Assembly: GCA_964006375.1 (NCBI GenBank)
Contig: OZ023265.1
Span: 10,697,795-10,761,794 of the forward strand
From: Tillus elongatus
Taxonomy: Eukaryota; Arthropoda; Insecta; Coleoptera; Cleridae
Direction: 5' to 3'
Length of the DNA: 64,000 nucleotides
A program made the position numbers and the translations under genes. How positions within the stretch are numbered: position 1 is the stretch's first letter; each line of letters opens with the position of its first letter. The notes beneath the pieces were generated by a model. It saw only the letters and a list, made by a program, of their open reading frames with translations. It made no database searches and was not told the DNA's origin. Below, in pieces: positions 1 to 10,905 of this stretch.

Positions 1-251
1 TTAATATTACGCGATCCAGAAATCTCTTTACCTATACCTAAGTAGGCGAGTAATGAAATTGTCGTAATGTCGGAGGTTTGGATATATATTTTTTTTCAAA
101 TTTATATATACGAACAACATAGTTTGCAAAGTTTGTACGCCACCTAGAGACTTCTGGTTTGTTCCATTACACTCGTAAATTCTTTCCGGAGGCTAAGTTC
201 GTCGGCCAGTCATGAAAGTCAGGTTTTTCCATGAAAAATAATAAAAACAGC

Positions 252-761
252 CTGGACGCAGCAAGTGCGTTATGATAGTGAATTTTCATAGAAATGATCT
301 AGCACAAAATATTTTATTATAACTTTTTTTCTTGTAACATGGAAATCTAAATTTTGGTGTATAGTTTACTTTTTATATCGTAAATCAACCTACCAAATTT
401 GGTTATCATAGCTTTTTTATTTTTGAAATAAAAAAAAATTCGCATGAAAACTCAAAGTTTTTCCGGAAAACCTCATATGATTTTCTTGATTAACAAACTT
501 GTCCAAGCCATTTACAAACGGAAGGTACGTGCCAAATTTTATCAAAATCAGCCCATTATTTTTTGAGATAAATTTTTTTTTCGAATGAAAACTCAAAATT
601 TTTCCAAAAGACCTCGTCCGATTTTCCCGGCTAGCGAGCTTATCCAAGCCATTTATAAAAGGAAGGTACATGCCAAATTTTATCAAAATCGGCCCATTAT
701 TTTTTGAGTTATCGGGGTCATACATACATACATACATACATACATACATACATGCATACAT

Positions 762-827
<66 letters not shown>

Positions 828-925
828 ATAATTGAAACTGACCACGGATATGGGTTCTAGGGGTCCTAGTTCGCGCTCATTTGCAAAAAATTTTCAAAAT
901 TCAAAAGTCTACGAAAATTCACTAA
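252..925 (+). mobile_element. HINE-like element copy A (short subfamily)
   Basis: A non-autonomous Helitron-like copy. It begins with CTGGACGCAGCAAGTGCG, whose ACGCA/TGCGT pair forms a small hairpin, followed by a TAGTGAATTTTCAT block. The body contains two direct repeats of a segment around 'CCAAATTTTATCAAAATC' (near 533 and 673), so part of it was tandemly duplicated. A CATA/TA microsatellite precedes the conserved 3' block 'ATTGAAACTGACC'. The first arm of the 3' hairpin is lost, but the element still ends in AAAATTCACTAA. The sequence is non-coding; ORFs across it are produced by the microsatellite. Confidence 0.6.
718..823. repeat. (CATA)n then (TA)n microsatellite inside HINE copy A
   Basis: A CATA tetranucleotide run (about 718-770) grades into a TA dinucleotide run (about 771-823). 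It lies exactly where every other copy of the family has its microsatellite, so it belongs to the element. Confidence 0.95.
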
Positions 926-1048
926 AATTGCAAGTTTTCTTCTCGAAAATGCTATATGTTATAAAATTAACGGAGTTAATACTTATGTTTTTGACTATGT
1001 AAGCTTTTTGTTTGTAATTTTTATTTATTTTGTTCATAAAAAAAAACT

Positions 1049-2691
<1,643 letters not shown>

Positions 2692-2797
2692 AAGGATTCA
2701 GGTGTGTGTGTTTTTTATTTCGAGTATTATGAAAAATGTACTCGGGTGGCCTGGAAATGTCACTGAATTTGATTTTTGATTTCTGATGGGTACCCTG
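2692..2797. mobile_element. Orphan terminal fragment of a hAT-like element
   Basis: About 105 bp directly after HINE copy B resemble the right end of the insertion at 37769-39721: both share ATTATGAAAAA, CCTGGAAATGTCA and a terminal GGGTA(C/T)CCTG. Only one end is present here, so it is a truncated or solo end. Confidence 0.5.
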
Positions 2798-3874
2798 TTT
2801 ATTGACAATTGTACATTTTTTTTGTGTAGATAGTCTTAACTCTACTAGTTTCACATTGCAAAATATATGTTACATAAGCAATAATGTCGTCATAATAAAA
2901 TTACGTCATCTCATTGGCTTAAACCAAGAACAGATTTCAAACTGATTTTACTTAGAAGTGATTCTTAAAAAACGAACGTAGTAGGCGTTGAGTCTCGGCA
3001 CTCCAAGTACTTAACAGTACCTATTTGTCAATTGTAACAGTCAATAAATCACTACCAGTCTATTAACGTATAAGTTAAATTAAGATAAAAGATAATGTCC
3101 AGCTTCAGCATATTCGTGTTTGTCGGCCAGTATTCCGCCGCTTGTGGGTTAACGCAAAAGCTAGAAAAAGAAAACCAGTATCAAGGTTGCTAAGCATTGC
3201 AGGTAAATTACAACACATACGCGCTGACAGTGTTGCCGTTTATTCTTATGTCCGTATCCAGAAATCTTGTTCAAATTTTAACCAGTAAGCGATTAACATC
3301 ATTAATCGGATGATATTTAACCAACACAGGCCTCCAAACATCATTGTTTTAAATTGATAAGAACTCACAAATTATCTCAAACGCCATTTCAAACTTACTT
3401 GCTATTGGTCATAAGTAAACTTGAAAGCCAGTAACATTTAACATTAAAATAGAGTTAAAAAGTGCGGGGAATCATCACATTCCTTGACATAAATCAGACA
3501 TTTTGATTGTCTCTAAAGAAGAGAACAATATTTTACAAGGTCAAAACAAGAATGAATTAAAGTCTCTAAAATAATCAGCTAGCCGGTTAGGTTTTGACAA
3601 ATCAAAGGTTAAAAATAAATTTTATTTTGTCACAAATATCCCAATTGTCGATTTTTAAACAAAGAACAGATGTCGCTTGAAATGTGTTTCTGAAGGTCTT
3701 AGATTTCTGTTTAAATATTAACTTTTCTTTATTCAATTAAAATGTTTGCAAAAAATTATTTGTAATTTATACTTTTGGTTACGTGGCCCTTTTGGAACAT
3801 TCAGTTTAATCCTGAAGGGGTGGTCGAGTGTTGTAACAAAGTAAACGTCACATTTATCACGTTCTTTTTTTTTA
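2798..3874. other. Intergenic AT-rich sequence, nothing recognised
   Basis: No long reading frame, repeat match or RNA signature could be supported. It ends at a poly-T run (about 3866-3875) that is the poly-A tail of the minus-strand retroelement relic that follows. Confidence 0.5.
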
Positions 3875-4720
3875 AATTTGAACAACACCACGAGGACTTA
3901 CAGCCTAAATACTATCGTACCGTGGGTGTTGACAAGAAGGAAAGAGGCAACTTGTTAATTCTGGATTTGAAGGTTCGGGGGAAAAGGACATGTGCCGGAA
4001 AGGAATTCCACAACTTGGAAGTCCTCGGGACAAAAGAGCCGGCATAACAAGATGTTCTATGTCAGGTGACCTGGACAGTAAAAGCGTGCATTCGCTCTGT
4101 TTCCCTGGTAGATCTGTTGGAGGCAGCAGGTGGATGAACTATGGAAGAGAGCTCCTCTGGATGGCAGTCTTTGGGTGAGGGTAGGGTCACCGATGAGACG
4201 TATATCTCTCTTTTGAATGGAGTCCAGGATAGCGAGTGTAGAAGCGGCAGCTGCACCTCAGATGTGGGAGCAGTATTCGAGGTTTGGCCTTATTTGTGAA
4301 GTATATAAGGTATAGAGATTAGTTGGCGAAAAGTATTTGCGGGCCCGGAAGAGGAAACCTAATTTCTTAGCAGCCGCTTCTGCGATTGATGTGACATGTT
4401 GGTGCGAATTCAGATGTCGATCCACATAAATGGCAACAAGAAAAAATGACTTATTTGAATAAGTTGGTTGTTCATTGTGATGGGTCTAGGGCTGGTGTAT
4501 CTCTTATGAGAAACAAAGCAAGATTGATATTTGGTGGGGTTGAATTGTACAAGATTTCTACTTCCCCAGTCTAATATTTTTTGGAGATCCACGGAGACAG
4601 AACCCTCCATGAGTCTGCGATCCTCATCTAATTGGGCTAGAGAGACATGCTTAGAATATTGTATATTTGAGTGGAGGGTACTGTCGTCCGCGTAACTGTG
4701 AACTGGGTTGGATGTGCTAG
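3875..4720 (-). pseudogene. Jockey/CR1-like non-LTR retrotransposon relic, 3' half (split copy 1)
   Basis: Minus-strand remnant of the reverse-transcriptase ORF and 3' end of an APE-type non-LTR element. It aligns by eye with the better-preserved copy at 20357-22330: 'HSYADDSTLHSNI' (the YADD catalytic box), 'GDPTLT' and the C-terminal 'PRTSKLWNS'-type tail are all recognisable across several frames. A poly-T run on the plus strand marks the 3' poly-A tail. The reading frame is broken by frameshifts and stops. The LOA element at 4721-10667 interrupts it, and the rest continues at 10683. Confidence 0.75.
4706..4720. repeat. Target-site duplication of the LOA element, 3' side
   Basis: GGTTGGATGTGCTAG (15 bp) is repeated without mismatch at 10668-10682, and the interrupted Jockey-like sequence reads continuously across the pair. 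This fixes the LOA boundaries. Confidence 0.9.
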
Positions 4721-4809
4721 TAGTAGTAGCAGTGGTGGGGAGGCCAACGCCAAGCAAGTAGGCCACAATGGGCCCTTTTTGCCAACCCCAGCAACCCAGC
4801 AACCATGCT

Positions 4810-7800
4810 CTACTCTTCCTCGGTTCCGTCGCCAAACCGCCTCGACCTCCAGATGAAGGCCATGACGGTCTTCAATTGGACGGTACTTACCTGATTCCTC
4901 TGCAGAGTCCTTGATCCGAACAATTCTGCTCGAAGACTCCCAAAAGCCTCGCATTCACACAGGTAGTGGTAGGACGTTTCTTCATCCTCGCCACATTCCT
5001 GGCAAATGGGATCCCTCTCTACGCCTATCAATGTGAGGTGTCTTCTAAGGGCGCAGTGGCCTGTCAGCACCCCGAGGATGGGTCGACTCCTTCCGAGTAG
5101 CCAGACAGCTTTATCTCTGTCCGGCCCCTCCACGAAGTCCCTCGCCTGCCTGCAGCCATCAACCGACCCCCAGTGCCTCTCTATTGATTCCTCGGTCCAC
5201 CTGTCTAAGACGACAGAGACTGTCTTCCTACTTATGCCTATCGCAGGCTCCGGGCCACAGAACGGCCGCCGGGAACCGAGCCTTGCGAGATTATTCGCCA
5301 CCTCATTCCCCGCCACGCCACAGTGTCCCGGAACCCACACCAGTTGCACCTCCTTCGTCCTGGCTAGCCCTCTGAGGGCGTCAGCGCACTCCTGAACCAG
5401 GGGTGATCTGATTCTGGCCGCGCAGACTGCCCGGAGGACCGCCTGGCTATCCGAGCAAATGCACACACATTTCTCGGGACTCGACTTCACATCCTGTCTA
5501 TTGGCCACAGACAGGATAGCATACGCCTCTGTTTCGAATGCCGTGGTGTATGCGCCAAGAGCATAGCTCTCGCGCACCCCCAGGCCCTCGATGTATATTC
5601 CTGCCCCGGAGGATTGCTGGTCCTCCAGCCGCGATCCGTCGGTGAAACAGACCAGGCTTGCGGGCTGGAATGCAACCTCATTTTCCCTCCACTGATCCCT
5701 ACTGGGGATCCTGAGGGTGTATGGCCTAGTCAACCTAATATCGTCCTCGGCATCCCTCACCTTTATGGCGGAAATCGGAATTTCCTTTTCCACCTCCTTG
5801 GCGACTCTTGCATGCCCTATTACTGCTCCCTCTCCGCTCCAGTTACCTGAGTCCCGGATCCTAAGATGCGACGCCATAGCCTCCCTTCTGATACAGATGG
5901 GAAGCGGTGGCAGCATCAACAGGACCTCTAGCGCGGCTGAGGGTGTCGTCCTCATAGCGCCTGTGATACCCAGGATAGCCAGCCTTTGGAGTTTGGCCAG
6001 CTTCCTGCTGGTTGTTTGGTTCACACCACACCACCAGACCAACGCCCCATAGAGGAATCTCGGCCTGACGATCGCAGTGTAGATCCAATGAAGGATCCGG
6101 GGATTAACTCCCCAGGTCCTCCCTATCACACGACGCAGCTGCCAGAGGGTCGCTACTCCCTTCCTCACAACTCGTTCTATTTGCGACCCCCATGTTAGTT
6201 TCGGGTCCAGGATCACCCCCAGATATTTGACCTCCCGCACTAAAGCTAAAGGTTTTCCAAACATCACGGGCGCCCTGAACCCCTCTACCTTCCTCTTCTT
6301 GGTAAATAGGATCATCTCCGTCTTCGCCGGGTTTACAGAGAGTCCCTGCTCACCACACCACCTTTCGATTATGCTACAGGCAGCTTGCATGCACTCACAG
6401 ACGACGCCGAGGAATTTGCCGGTGACTAAGACCAGCCCATCATCAGCGTACGCCTGGGCGTAGAAGCCATTCTCAGAGAGCCGCTCCAAGAGGCCGTCCA
6501 TGACCAGACACCATAGATGAGGCGAAAGGCAGCTCCCCTGGGGACAGCCGCCCGTCACCCCAACGTCCAGCCCTCGGCCCCTCAAGGTCAGCGACACTCT
6601 CCTGTCCTCCAGCATGCTCGCCACCCAGCTTGTTAGGGACCTCGGCGTTCCCCTCTCCTGTAGGGCGTTACAGACCGTATCCGTCCTTGCCTTATCAAAG
6701 GCCCCCTCCACATCGAAGAACACAGCTAATGTGCTCTCCCCGTAGTGTAGAGCCCTTTCCACCTTCCGCGTCACAGCGTGGAGCGCCGTCTCCGTCGATT
6801 TCCCCCGCTGGTACGCGTGCTGACCTTTGTGGAAGGGATAATCCTTGAGGATTCCTCCCAACATAAACCTATCTACTAACTTTTCCAATGCCTTAAGTAG
6901 GAAGGATGTTAGGCTGATTAGCCTGTACGCCTTGGCCAGCGTGTAGTCCTCCCTTCCCGGTTTGGGAATGAAGACCCCCCTAACCCGGCGCCAGGCCTTT
7001 GGGACGTAGCCCCACGCCAGGCTGGCCCGAAAAACCTCCCTTATGTTGGGAAGCAGTATATCCAGGCCCCTCTGGAGCAGGGCTGGAAAAATCCCATCGC
7101 AGCCTGCGGATTTGAATGGAGCGAACTCGCTCACCGCCCAGGTTATAGAGCCATCTGTGACCACCTCCTCCGCCAGCTGCCAGTCCGCATTCGGGACTGT
7201 CCACCGGCCCGGCTCGGCAGCCTCCGTGACGGCTCCACCGCCCTCAAGGTGAACTTCGGCGAGATGACGCAGGGTCTCCTCACCGGTGCTTGTCCAGCTC
7301 CCGTCCTGTTTCCTTAAAGATCCTACATTACTACCTAACTCTTGTTTGAGTACTCTCACCAGCCTGGCTGCGTCAGGCAGGGAATTGATTTCCCCGCAGT
7401 ACGCGCGCCAACCAGCTCGCTTACTCCGGCGTAATTCCTTCTTAAACTCCCTTCTGGCAGTCCTAAACTCGTCCCAGGCCGCTTCACCCGATTCTCGGAC
7501 GGCTCGGTTTAAGGCCCTCCGAGTCCGCCCGCGTAGTACGGCGAGATCCTTGTTCCACCATCTAACTTTGATGGACGGTTCCCCCCTAAGTGGTGACGCG
7601 GCCTCGTAGGCTGCCATTATTTTCCCTTCTAGGGCCTCGACCTCGCTATCTAATGCCTCTATAGAGAGTCTACTCCCCTCTGGGCTCCTTGGCGGCCCAC
7701 CGAGGCCTATTAGATAGGCATCCCAGTCGGTCTTCCTTGGATTTCTCCTGGGGGGAGGACTCTCACGGTCCACATCCAATTCAAAGCTGATCATACGATG

Positions 7801-8547
7801 ATCAGACATTGATATGTGTTCCGTCACCCTCCAGTTAGATATATCCTCCGTTATTCCTCTGCTCGCTAACGTAATGTCGATCACCTCCTGTCGGATACGA
7901 TTGACAAACGTTGGAGCTGTACCTCTATTTAATACCTCTAGGTTCGTTGTAGCCAAGTACTCTAACAGAGCCTCACCGCGTGGGTTGGTATCCGTGCTGC
8001 CCCACAATCTGTGGTGAGAATTGGTATCGCAGCCTATTATCAGTTGTAGCCCATGCTCCCTCGCGTAATCGACGATACGCACCAATTCCTCCGACGGAGG
8101 CAGCCCCCGCCGATCGTAGGGAACATAAAGGCTGCACATCAGAACCTTAAGCCTAATATTACTCACCTTATACTCCAGGACAGCTGCTGTGACGTCCCTG
8201 GACCCGAGCTGCGGCAGCAACATCACGTCCAGATCCCTCGACGCCAGTATGCATGTCCTTGGTTGTTCTTCCTGTGCTTCACCACCGATGAGGATGTTGA
8301 AGCCAATTCCTCCAAGCCCTCTAACTTGCTTCCTAAACACATAAGGCTCTTGAATCAACACTACGCCGCCTGGACCGCCTGCGAGGAGCTTTGATAGCTC
8401 CCCAGTGGCATCCCGGCTATGCTGAAGGTTGATCTGGCCCACCCGCAGTTGCCCCGCGAATTTAATCGCGACGCCGCTCGGGCGGAGGCCTCCCCTGGTC
8501 GGAGCCCGTCCGTTCGCCCGCCGCAGGCCGGGCGGAGGCGACCGCAC
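4810..8547 (-). CDS. LOA ORF2: endonuclease / reverse transcriptase / RNase H polyprotein
   Basis: A 1245-residue ORF that would nick the target and copy element RNA by target-primed reverse transcription. An apurinic-type endonuclease (about residues 33-256) shows N40 in QINLQH, E67 in LIQEPY, D174 in GCDTN and the SDH triad at 248-250. The RT (about 520-790) has D612 in FFDVEGAFD, 'GCPQGSCLSP' and Y-A-D-D at 700-703. RNase H (about 965-1095) has D970, E1007, D1033 and H1075, but the usual last aspartate ('ADxLA') is asparagine, N1085 in EVANNLA. A C-x2-C-x8-H-x4-C motif sits at 1182-1199. The first Met is at 8547; the frame overlaps ORF1 by 86 nt in another frame, so translation probably uses reinitiation or a shift. 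No stops or frameshifts were seen. Confidence 0.92.
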   Translation of the reverse strand: MRSPPPGLRRANGRAPTRGGLRPSGVAIKFAGQLRVGQINLQHSRDATGELSKLLAGGPGGVVLIQEPYVFRKQVRGLGGIGFNILIGGEAQEEQPRTCILASRDLDVMLLPQLGSRDVTAAVLEYKVSNIRLKVLMCSLYVPYDRRGLPPSEELVRIVDYAREHGLQLIIGCDTNSHHRLWGSTDTNPRGEALLEYLATTNLEVLNRGTAPTFVNRIRQEVIDITLASRGITEDISNWRVTEHISMSDHRMISFELDVDRESPPPRRNPRKTDWDAYLIGLGGPPRSPEGSRLSIEALDSEVEALEGKIMAAYEAASPLRGEPSIKVRWWNKDLAVLRGRTRRALNRAVRESGEAAWDEFRTARREFKKELRRSKRAGWRAYCGEINSLPDAARLVRVLKQELGSNVGSLRKQDGSWTSTGEETLRHLAEVHLEGGGAVTEAAEPGRWTVPNADWQLAEEVVTDGSITWAVSEFAPFKSAGCDGIFPALLQRGLDILLPNIREVFRASLAWGYVPKAWRRVRGVFIPKPGREDYTLAKAYRLISLTSFLLKALEKLVDRFMLGGILKDYPFHKGQHAYQRGKSTETALHAVTRKVERALHYGESTLAVFFDVEGAFDKARTDTVCNALQERGTPRSLTSWVASMLEDRRVSLTLRGRGLDVGVTGGCPQGSCLSPHLWCLVMDGLLERLSENGFYAQAYADDGLVLVTGKFLGVVCECMQAACSIIERWCGEQGLSVNPAKTEMILFTKKRKVEGFRAPVMFGKPLALVREVKYLGVILDPKLTWGSQIERVVRKGVATLWQLRRVIGRTWGVNPRILHWIYTAIVRPRFLYGALVWWCGVNQTTSRKLAKLQRLAILGITGAMRTTPSAALEVLLMLPPLPICIRREAMASHLRIRDSGNWSGEGAVIGHARVAKEVEKEIPISAIKVRDAEDDIRLTRPYTLRIPSRDQWRENEVAFQPASLVCFTDGSRLEDQQSSGAGIYIEGLGVRESYALGAYTTAFETEAYAILSVANRQDVKSSPEKCVCICSDSQAVLRAVCAARIRSPLVQECADALRGLARTKEVQLVWVPGHCGVAGNEVANNLARLGSRRPFCGPEPAIGISRKTVSVVLDRWTEESIERHWGSVDGCRQARDFVEGPDRDKAVWLLGRSRPILGVLTGHCALRRHLTLIGVERDPICQECGEDEETSYHYLCECEAFGSLRAELFGSRTLQRNQVSTVQLKTVMAFIWRSRRFGDGTEEE

Positions 8548-10063
8548 TCCATGTCGGAACTCTGGTTACACTCAGAGTCACCAACCCGAAGTACAGCCGC
8601 CAGCCTTGCCCGTCCAGCTCGCGAGCTACCCCAGGCCCCACCGAAAAGACCAGACGCCATGCCCCAGGTCCTCCTGCCGTCTCCAAGTGCCGCCACTGCC
8701 CAACATTGAGCGAGCGGTTCTGGAGCGCAAGCATCCTGACAACATCCTCTAGGTCCACCTCTTGACTTCTGAGCCAAAAGCCGATCCGGACCGGCCATGG
8801 GGCGCCCCCTGCCCTTACGGCGCTGAAGGCGATCTCCCCCACCGTCGTCCCGGACCAGCCGTTGAGAAGCCAACTCAGGGACTCGTCATCCTCGGCGGTC
8901 ACCAAGAACCACCCCGGATCGACTATCCCAGAGTTGCGGAAGCGGAGCTGCAACGCCCTGTCGGATACCGTCATGGCGTCCAACATCCCCGCTAGCAAAC
9001 TCCTCCTTATTGGCTCCGCCTCCTCCGTCAGGACTACGCCATCCCCCCTGTTGGAGGTGATGACTACCTGCATTTCCCTCCTACCCGCCGGACCTGACGT
9101 TCCCGAGGGGCCAGGGCCCGCCCCAGCAGCCGGGGTCGCGACCGCGCCCCGCCCCCGAAGGAGTGGGGACACATTAGCCGCTTCCCCCCCGGCCGCCGGC
9201 GCACTCCCGCGGCTAACCCTCTTGGCCTGCCTCTCCGGCGGTGTTTCTTTTTCCGGTCTTGGGCGCTTCGCGTACGCGCCCCCAGTTGACTTGGGCCAGC
9301 CTGGCGGCCTCGACCGTGGAGAGCCTGATGGTCCCCCCCGAGTCGGTGGCCGCCTGTCCAGCTTCCGTTCCTGTGGGCTCGGCTGCGCCCCAGATCTCTT
9401 TTTTTCCTGCTTCTCTGCCGACCGCCCGGGGGGCGACACAGGGGTAGAGCCTTTCGGCCCCTCCCCCACACCTCGGCCCTCGCCCGGTCCCGTCGGCAGG
9501 ACAATCGCCTTCACTTCCTTTTCTCTCGCCTCACGGTGCCGTCGTCGCACCTGCCGCCAGGCCGCCCGATCCGGCAGCCTCCCAGCCCTGACGATCCCTG
9601 AGGGTTCACCCGGCTCAGAAGCAGCCCGACCGGCCGCAGAGGCGAAGGGGATTTGCGGGGTCGCCGCTGCCGAAGCAGCCTGCGCCTCTGGAGGACCAAC
9701 ACCCCCCTGATGACGCTGCTGCCTCAGCTCCTCCCTCTCTCGCCTCCTTTTCTGGGCTCTCCACTTCCTTTTCCTTCCTCTCTTCCGCTTCCTTCGCGAC
9801 TCCTCGTCCTCGGCCCCTCCCATGGACACGTCCATGGGCCCGGCCAGACTCGCAGCCGACGAAGTTCGCCCCCCGTCGCTCCCCCCGGCAGCAACGTCCC
9901 CGACGGACCCGTACGGTTCCACCCCGGTCGACCCGCCAGGAGAGCGGAGAAGCGTTTCTTCCAGTTCCCTGATGGAACTGCTTAGAGAGACAGGGATCTC
10001 TCCACCTACTACCTCCTCGCTTATTTTTGGCACGTTACCTATATATTTTATGTCCTCATCCAT
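8462..10063 (-). CDS. LOA ORF1: nucleic-acid-binding gag-like protein
   Basis: A 533-residue ORF upstream of ORF2. An acidic N-terminus (MDEDIKYIGNVPK) is followed by a strongly basic arginine/lysine stretch near residues 95-115, a likely nuclear-localisation or RNA-binding region, then a long proline/glycine/arginine-rich low-complexity middle. The C-terminal ~200 residues resemble the DUF4780 region of LOA-type ORF1 proteins: 'ALQNRSLNVGQWRHLE' and 'LVFSVGPGVARELDGQGWRL' fit that family's pattern. No CCHC zinc knuckle is visible. It would coat element RNA and help target-primed integration. The high GC (well over 60%) contrasts with the flanks. The opposite strand also has open frames, which I treat as shadows. 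Confidence 0.82.
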   Translation of the reverse strand: MDEDIKYIGNVPKISEEVVGGEIPVSLSSSIRELEETLLRSPGGSTGVEPYGSVGDVAAGGSDGGRTSSAASLAGPMDVSMGGAEDEESRRKRKRGRKRKWRAQKRRREREELRQQRHQGGVGPPEAQAASAAATPQIPFASAAGRAASEPGEPSGIVRAGRLPDRAAWRQVRRRHREAREKEVKAIVLPTGPGEGRGVGEGPKGSTPVSPPGRSAEKQEKKRSGAQPSPQERKLDRRPPTRGGPSGSPRSRPPGWPKSTGGAYAKRPRPEKETPPERQAKRVSRGSAPAAGGEAANVSPLLRGRGAVATPAAGAGPGPSGTSGPAGRREMQVVITSNRGDGVVLTEEAEPIRRSLLAGMLDAMTVSDRALQLRFRNSGIVDPGWFLVTAEDDESLSWLLNGWSGTTVGEIAFSAVRAGGAPWPVRIGFWLRSQEVDLEDVVRMLALQNRSLNVGQWRHLETAGGPGAWRLVFSVGPGVARELDGQGWRLYFGLVTLSVTRVPTWSAVASARPAAGERTGSDQGRPPPERRRD

Positions 10064-10667
10064 GGTTGCTAGAAAAAATTTGTGTGATGGTGTGCTTATG
10101 GTTTGGTGAGCGAATAGATACGGGAGGTCACCCCACCGCCCCCCGGCGCTTCATCCATGATGAGACTTGATTCCGTTGAGAGCGGCTCTGCGGCCACGCC
10201 GTGGCGACCCGAAACGCGCAGCTAACCCCCTGTTCCGGAGCTACCCGGTGCTGCTGACACGATCGAGCATTTTTCGAATGGATGATAGGGCAGCCCCCTA
10301 CACCGGCCAAGGCAAGGGTGGGCCCCTGTACTGTCCATACGGCGCCAGGTGTGCCAGCCCTGGTTTGCACAGCGCTGCCAGTCCAGAGCAGGCTCCGCTC
10401 GGAGCCCCTCCTCGGAGTCCGCGCCGAAGGCCGAGAAGCCCAGCCCGATCTATGTGTCTCGTGTCTGTGTTTGTATGCGTGTGTATAATGTGTGTGTGAA
10501 GGTTTGAGACTTTAGTAGACCATCGGCCCTGGGCGTTATTCCCATTGCCGACAGTCGCGCCAGGGGTGGCACGTGGAGCCAGTCTCTAGGAGTCCAGTAG
10601 CTAAGTCATCCGCTGATCGATCAAGAGAACGATCAGCGCACGACCAGGCTAAGGGACCACACCCCCC
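10064..10667 (-). promoter_or_regulatory. 5' UTR / internal promoter region of the LOA element
   Basis: About 600 bp of GC-rich sequence between the 5' target duplication and the ORF1 start. On the minus strand it begins with a G-run (GGGGGGTGTGG) and contains a hairpin at 10611-10638 with a perfect 9-bp stem (CGCTGATCG/CGATCAGCG). Non-LTR elements of this type carry an internal Pol II promoter at the 5' end; that function is inferred. The complete 5' end shows that the copy is not 5'-truncated. Confidence 0.6.
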
Positions 10668-10682
10668 GGTTGGATGTGCTAG
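10668..10682. repeat. Target-site duplication of the LOA element, 5' side
   Basis: Second copy of GGTTGGATGTGCTAG, identical to 4706-4720. Confidence 0.9.
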
Positions 10683-10905
10683 ACAGGAGGTCATTGATGT
10701 GGAGAAAAAAACAAAGTAGGGGCTAAAGCTGAACCTTCAGGAACTCCTGCATTAATTGGATACAGTTTAGAGGAATGGCCATCCATGACAACAGAAATGC
10801 TCCGGTTGGAGAGGAAATTTTGCTGTCCAGGTACAGAGTTTTGGTGGTAGGCCATAGGCCGAAGTTTATTAAGCAGCGCTGCGTGCCAGACCTGGTCGAA
10901 TGCTT
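10683..10905 (-). pseudogene. Jockey/CR1-like relic, upstream part of split copy 1
   Basis: Continuation of the element interrupted by the LOA insertion. It matches 21247-21470 almost base for base for over 200 bp (for example CAGGTACAGAGTTTTGGTG). It encodes part of the RT between the FDxA and YADD boxes, with frameshifts. Similarity to the second copy stops near 10905, which is the 5' truncation point of this insertion. Confidence 0.75.

Larger units (their letters stand above)
4721..10667 (-). mobile_element. Full-length LOA-clade non-LTR retrotransposon
   Basis: A complete 5.95-kb element on the minus strand: GC-rich 5' UTR (10064-10667), ORF1, overlapping ORF2, short 3' UTR and a 3' end of repeated CTA/TAC triplets instead of poly-A. 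Perfect 15-bp target duplications flank it. Both ORFs are open over their whole length, and the GC content is far above the surrounding DNA. ORF1 with a DUF4780-like region plus ORF2 with endonuclease, RT and RNase H fits the LOA clade; R1 and I-like clades are the alternatives. A 5'-truncated relative is at 45457-46337. Its intactness and exact duplications suggest a young, possibly still competent insertion. Confidence 0.88.

Noticed and set aside
4810..10109. Many plus-strand ORFs opposite the LOA element (for example 8862-9710, 282 codons)
   Set aside because: They are antisense shadows in a GC-rich region. The minus-strand frames have domain motifs and these have none.
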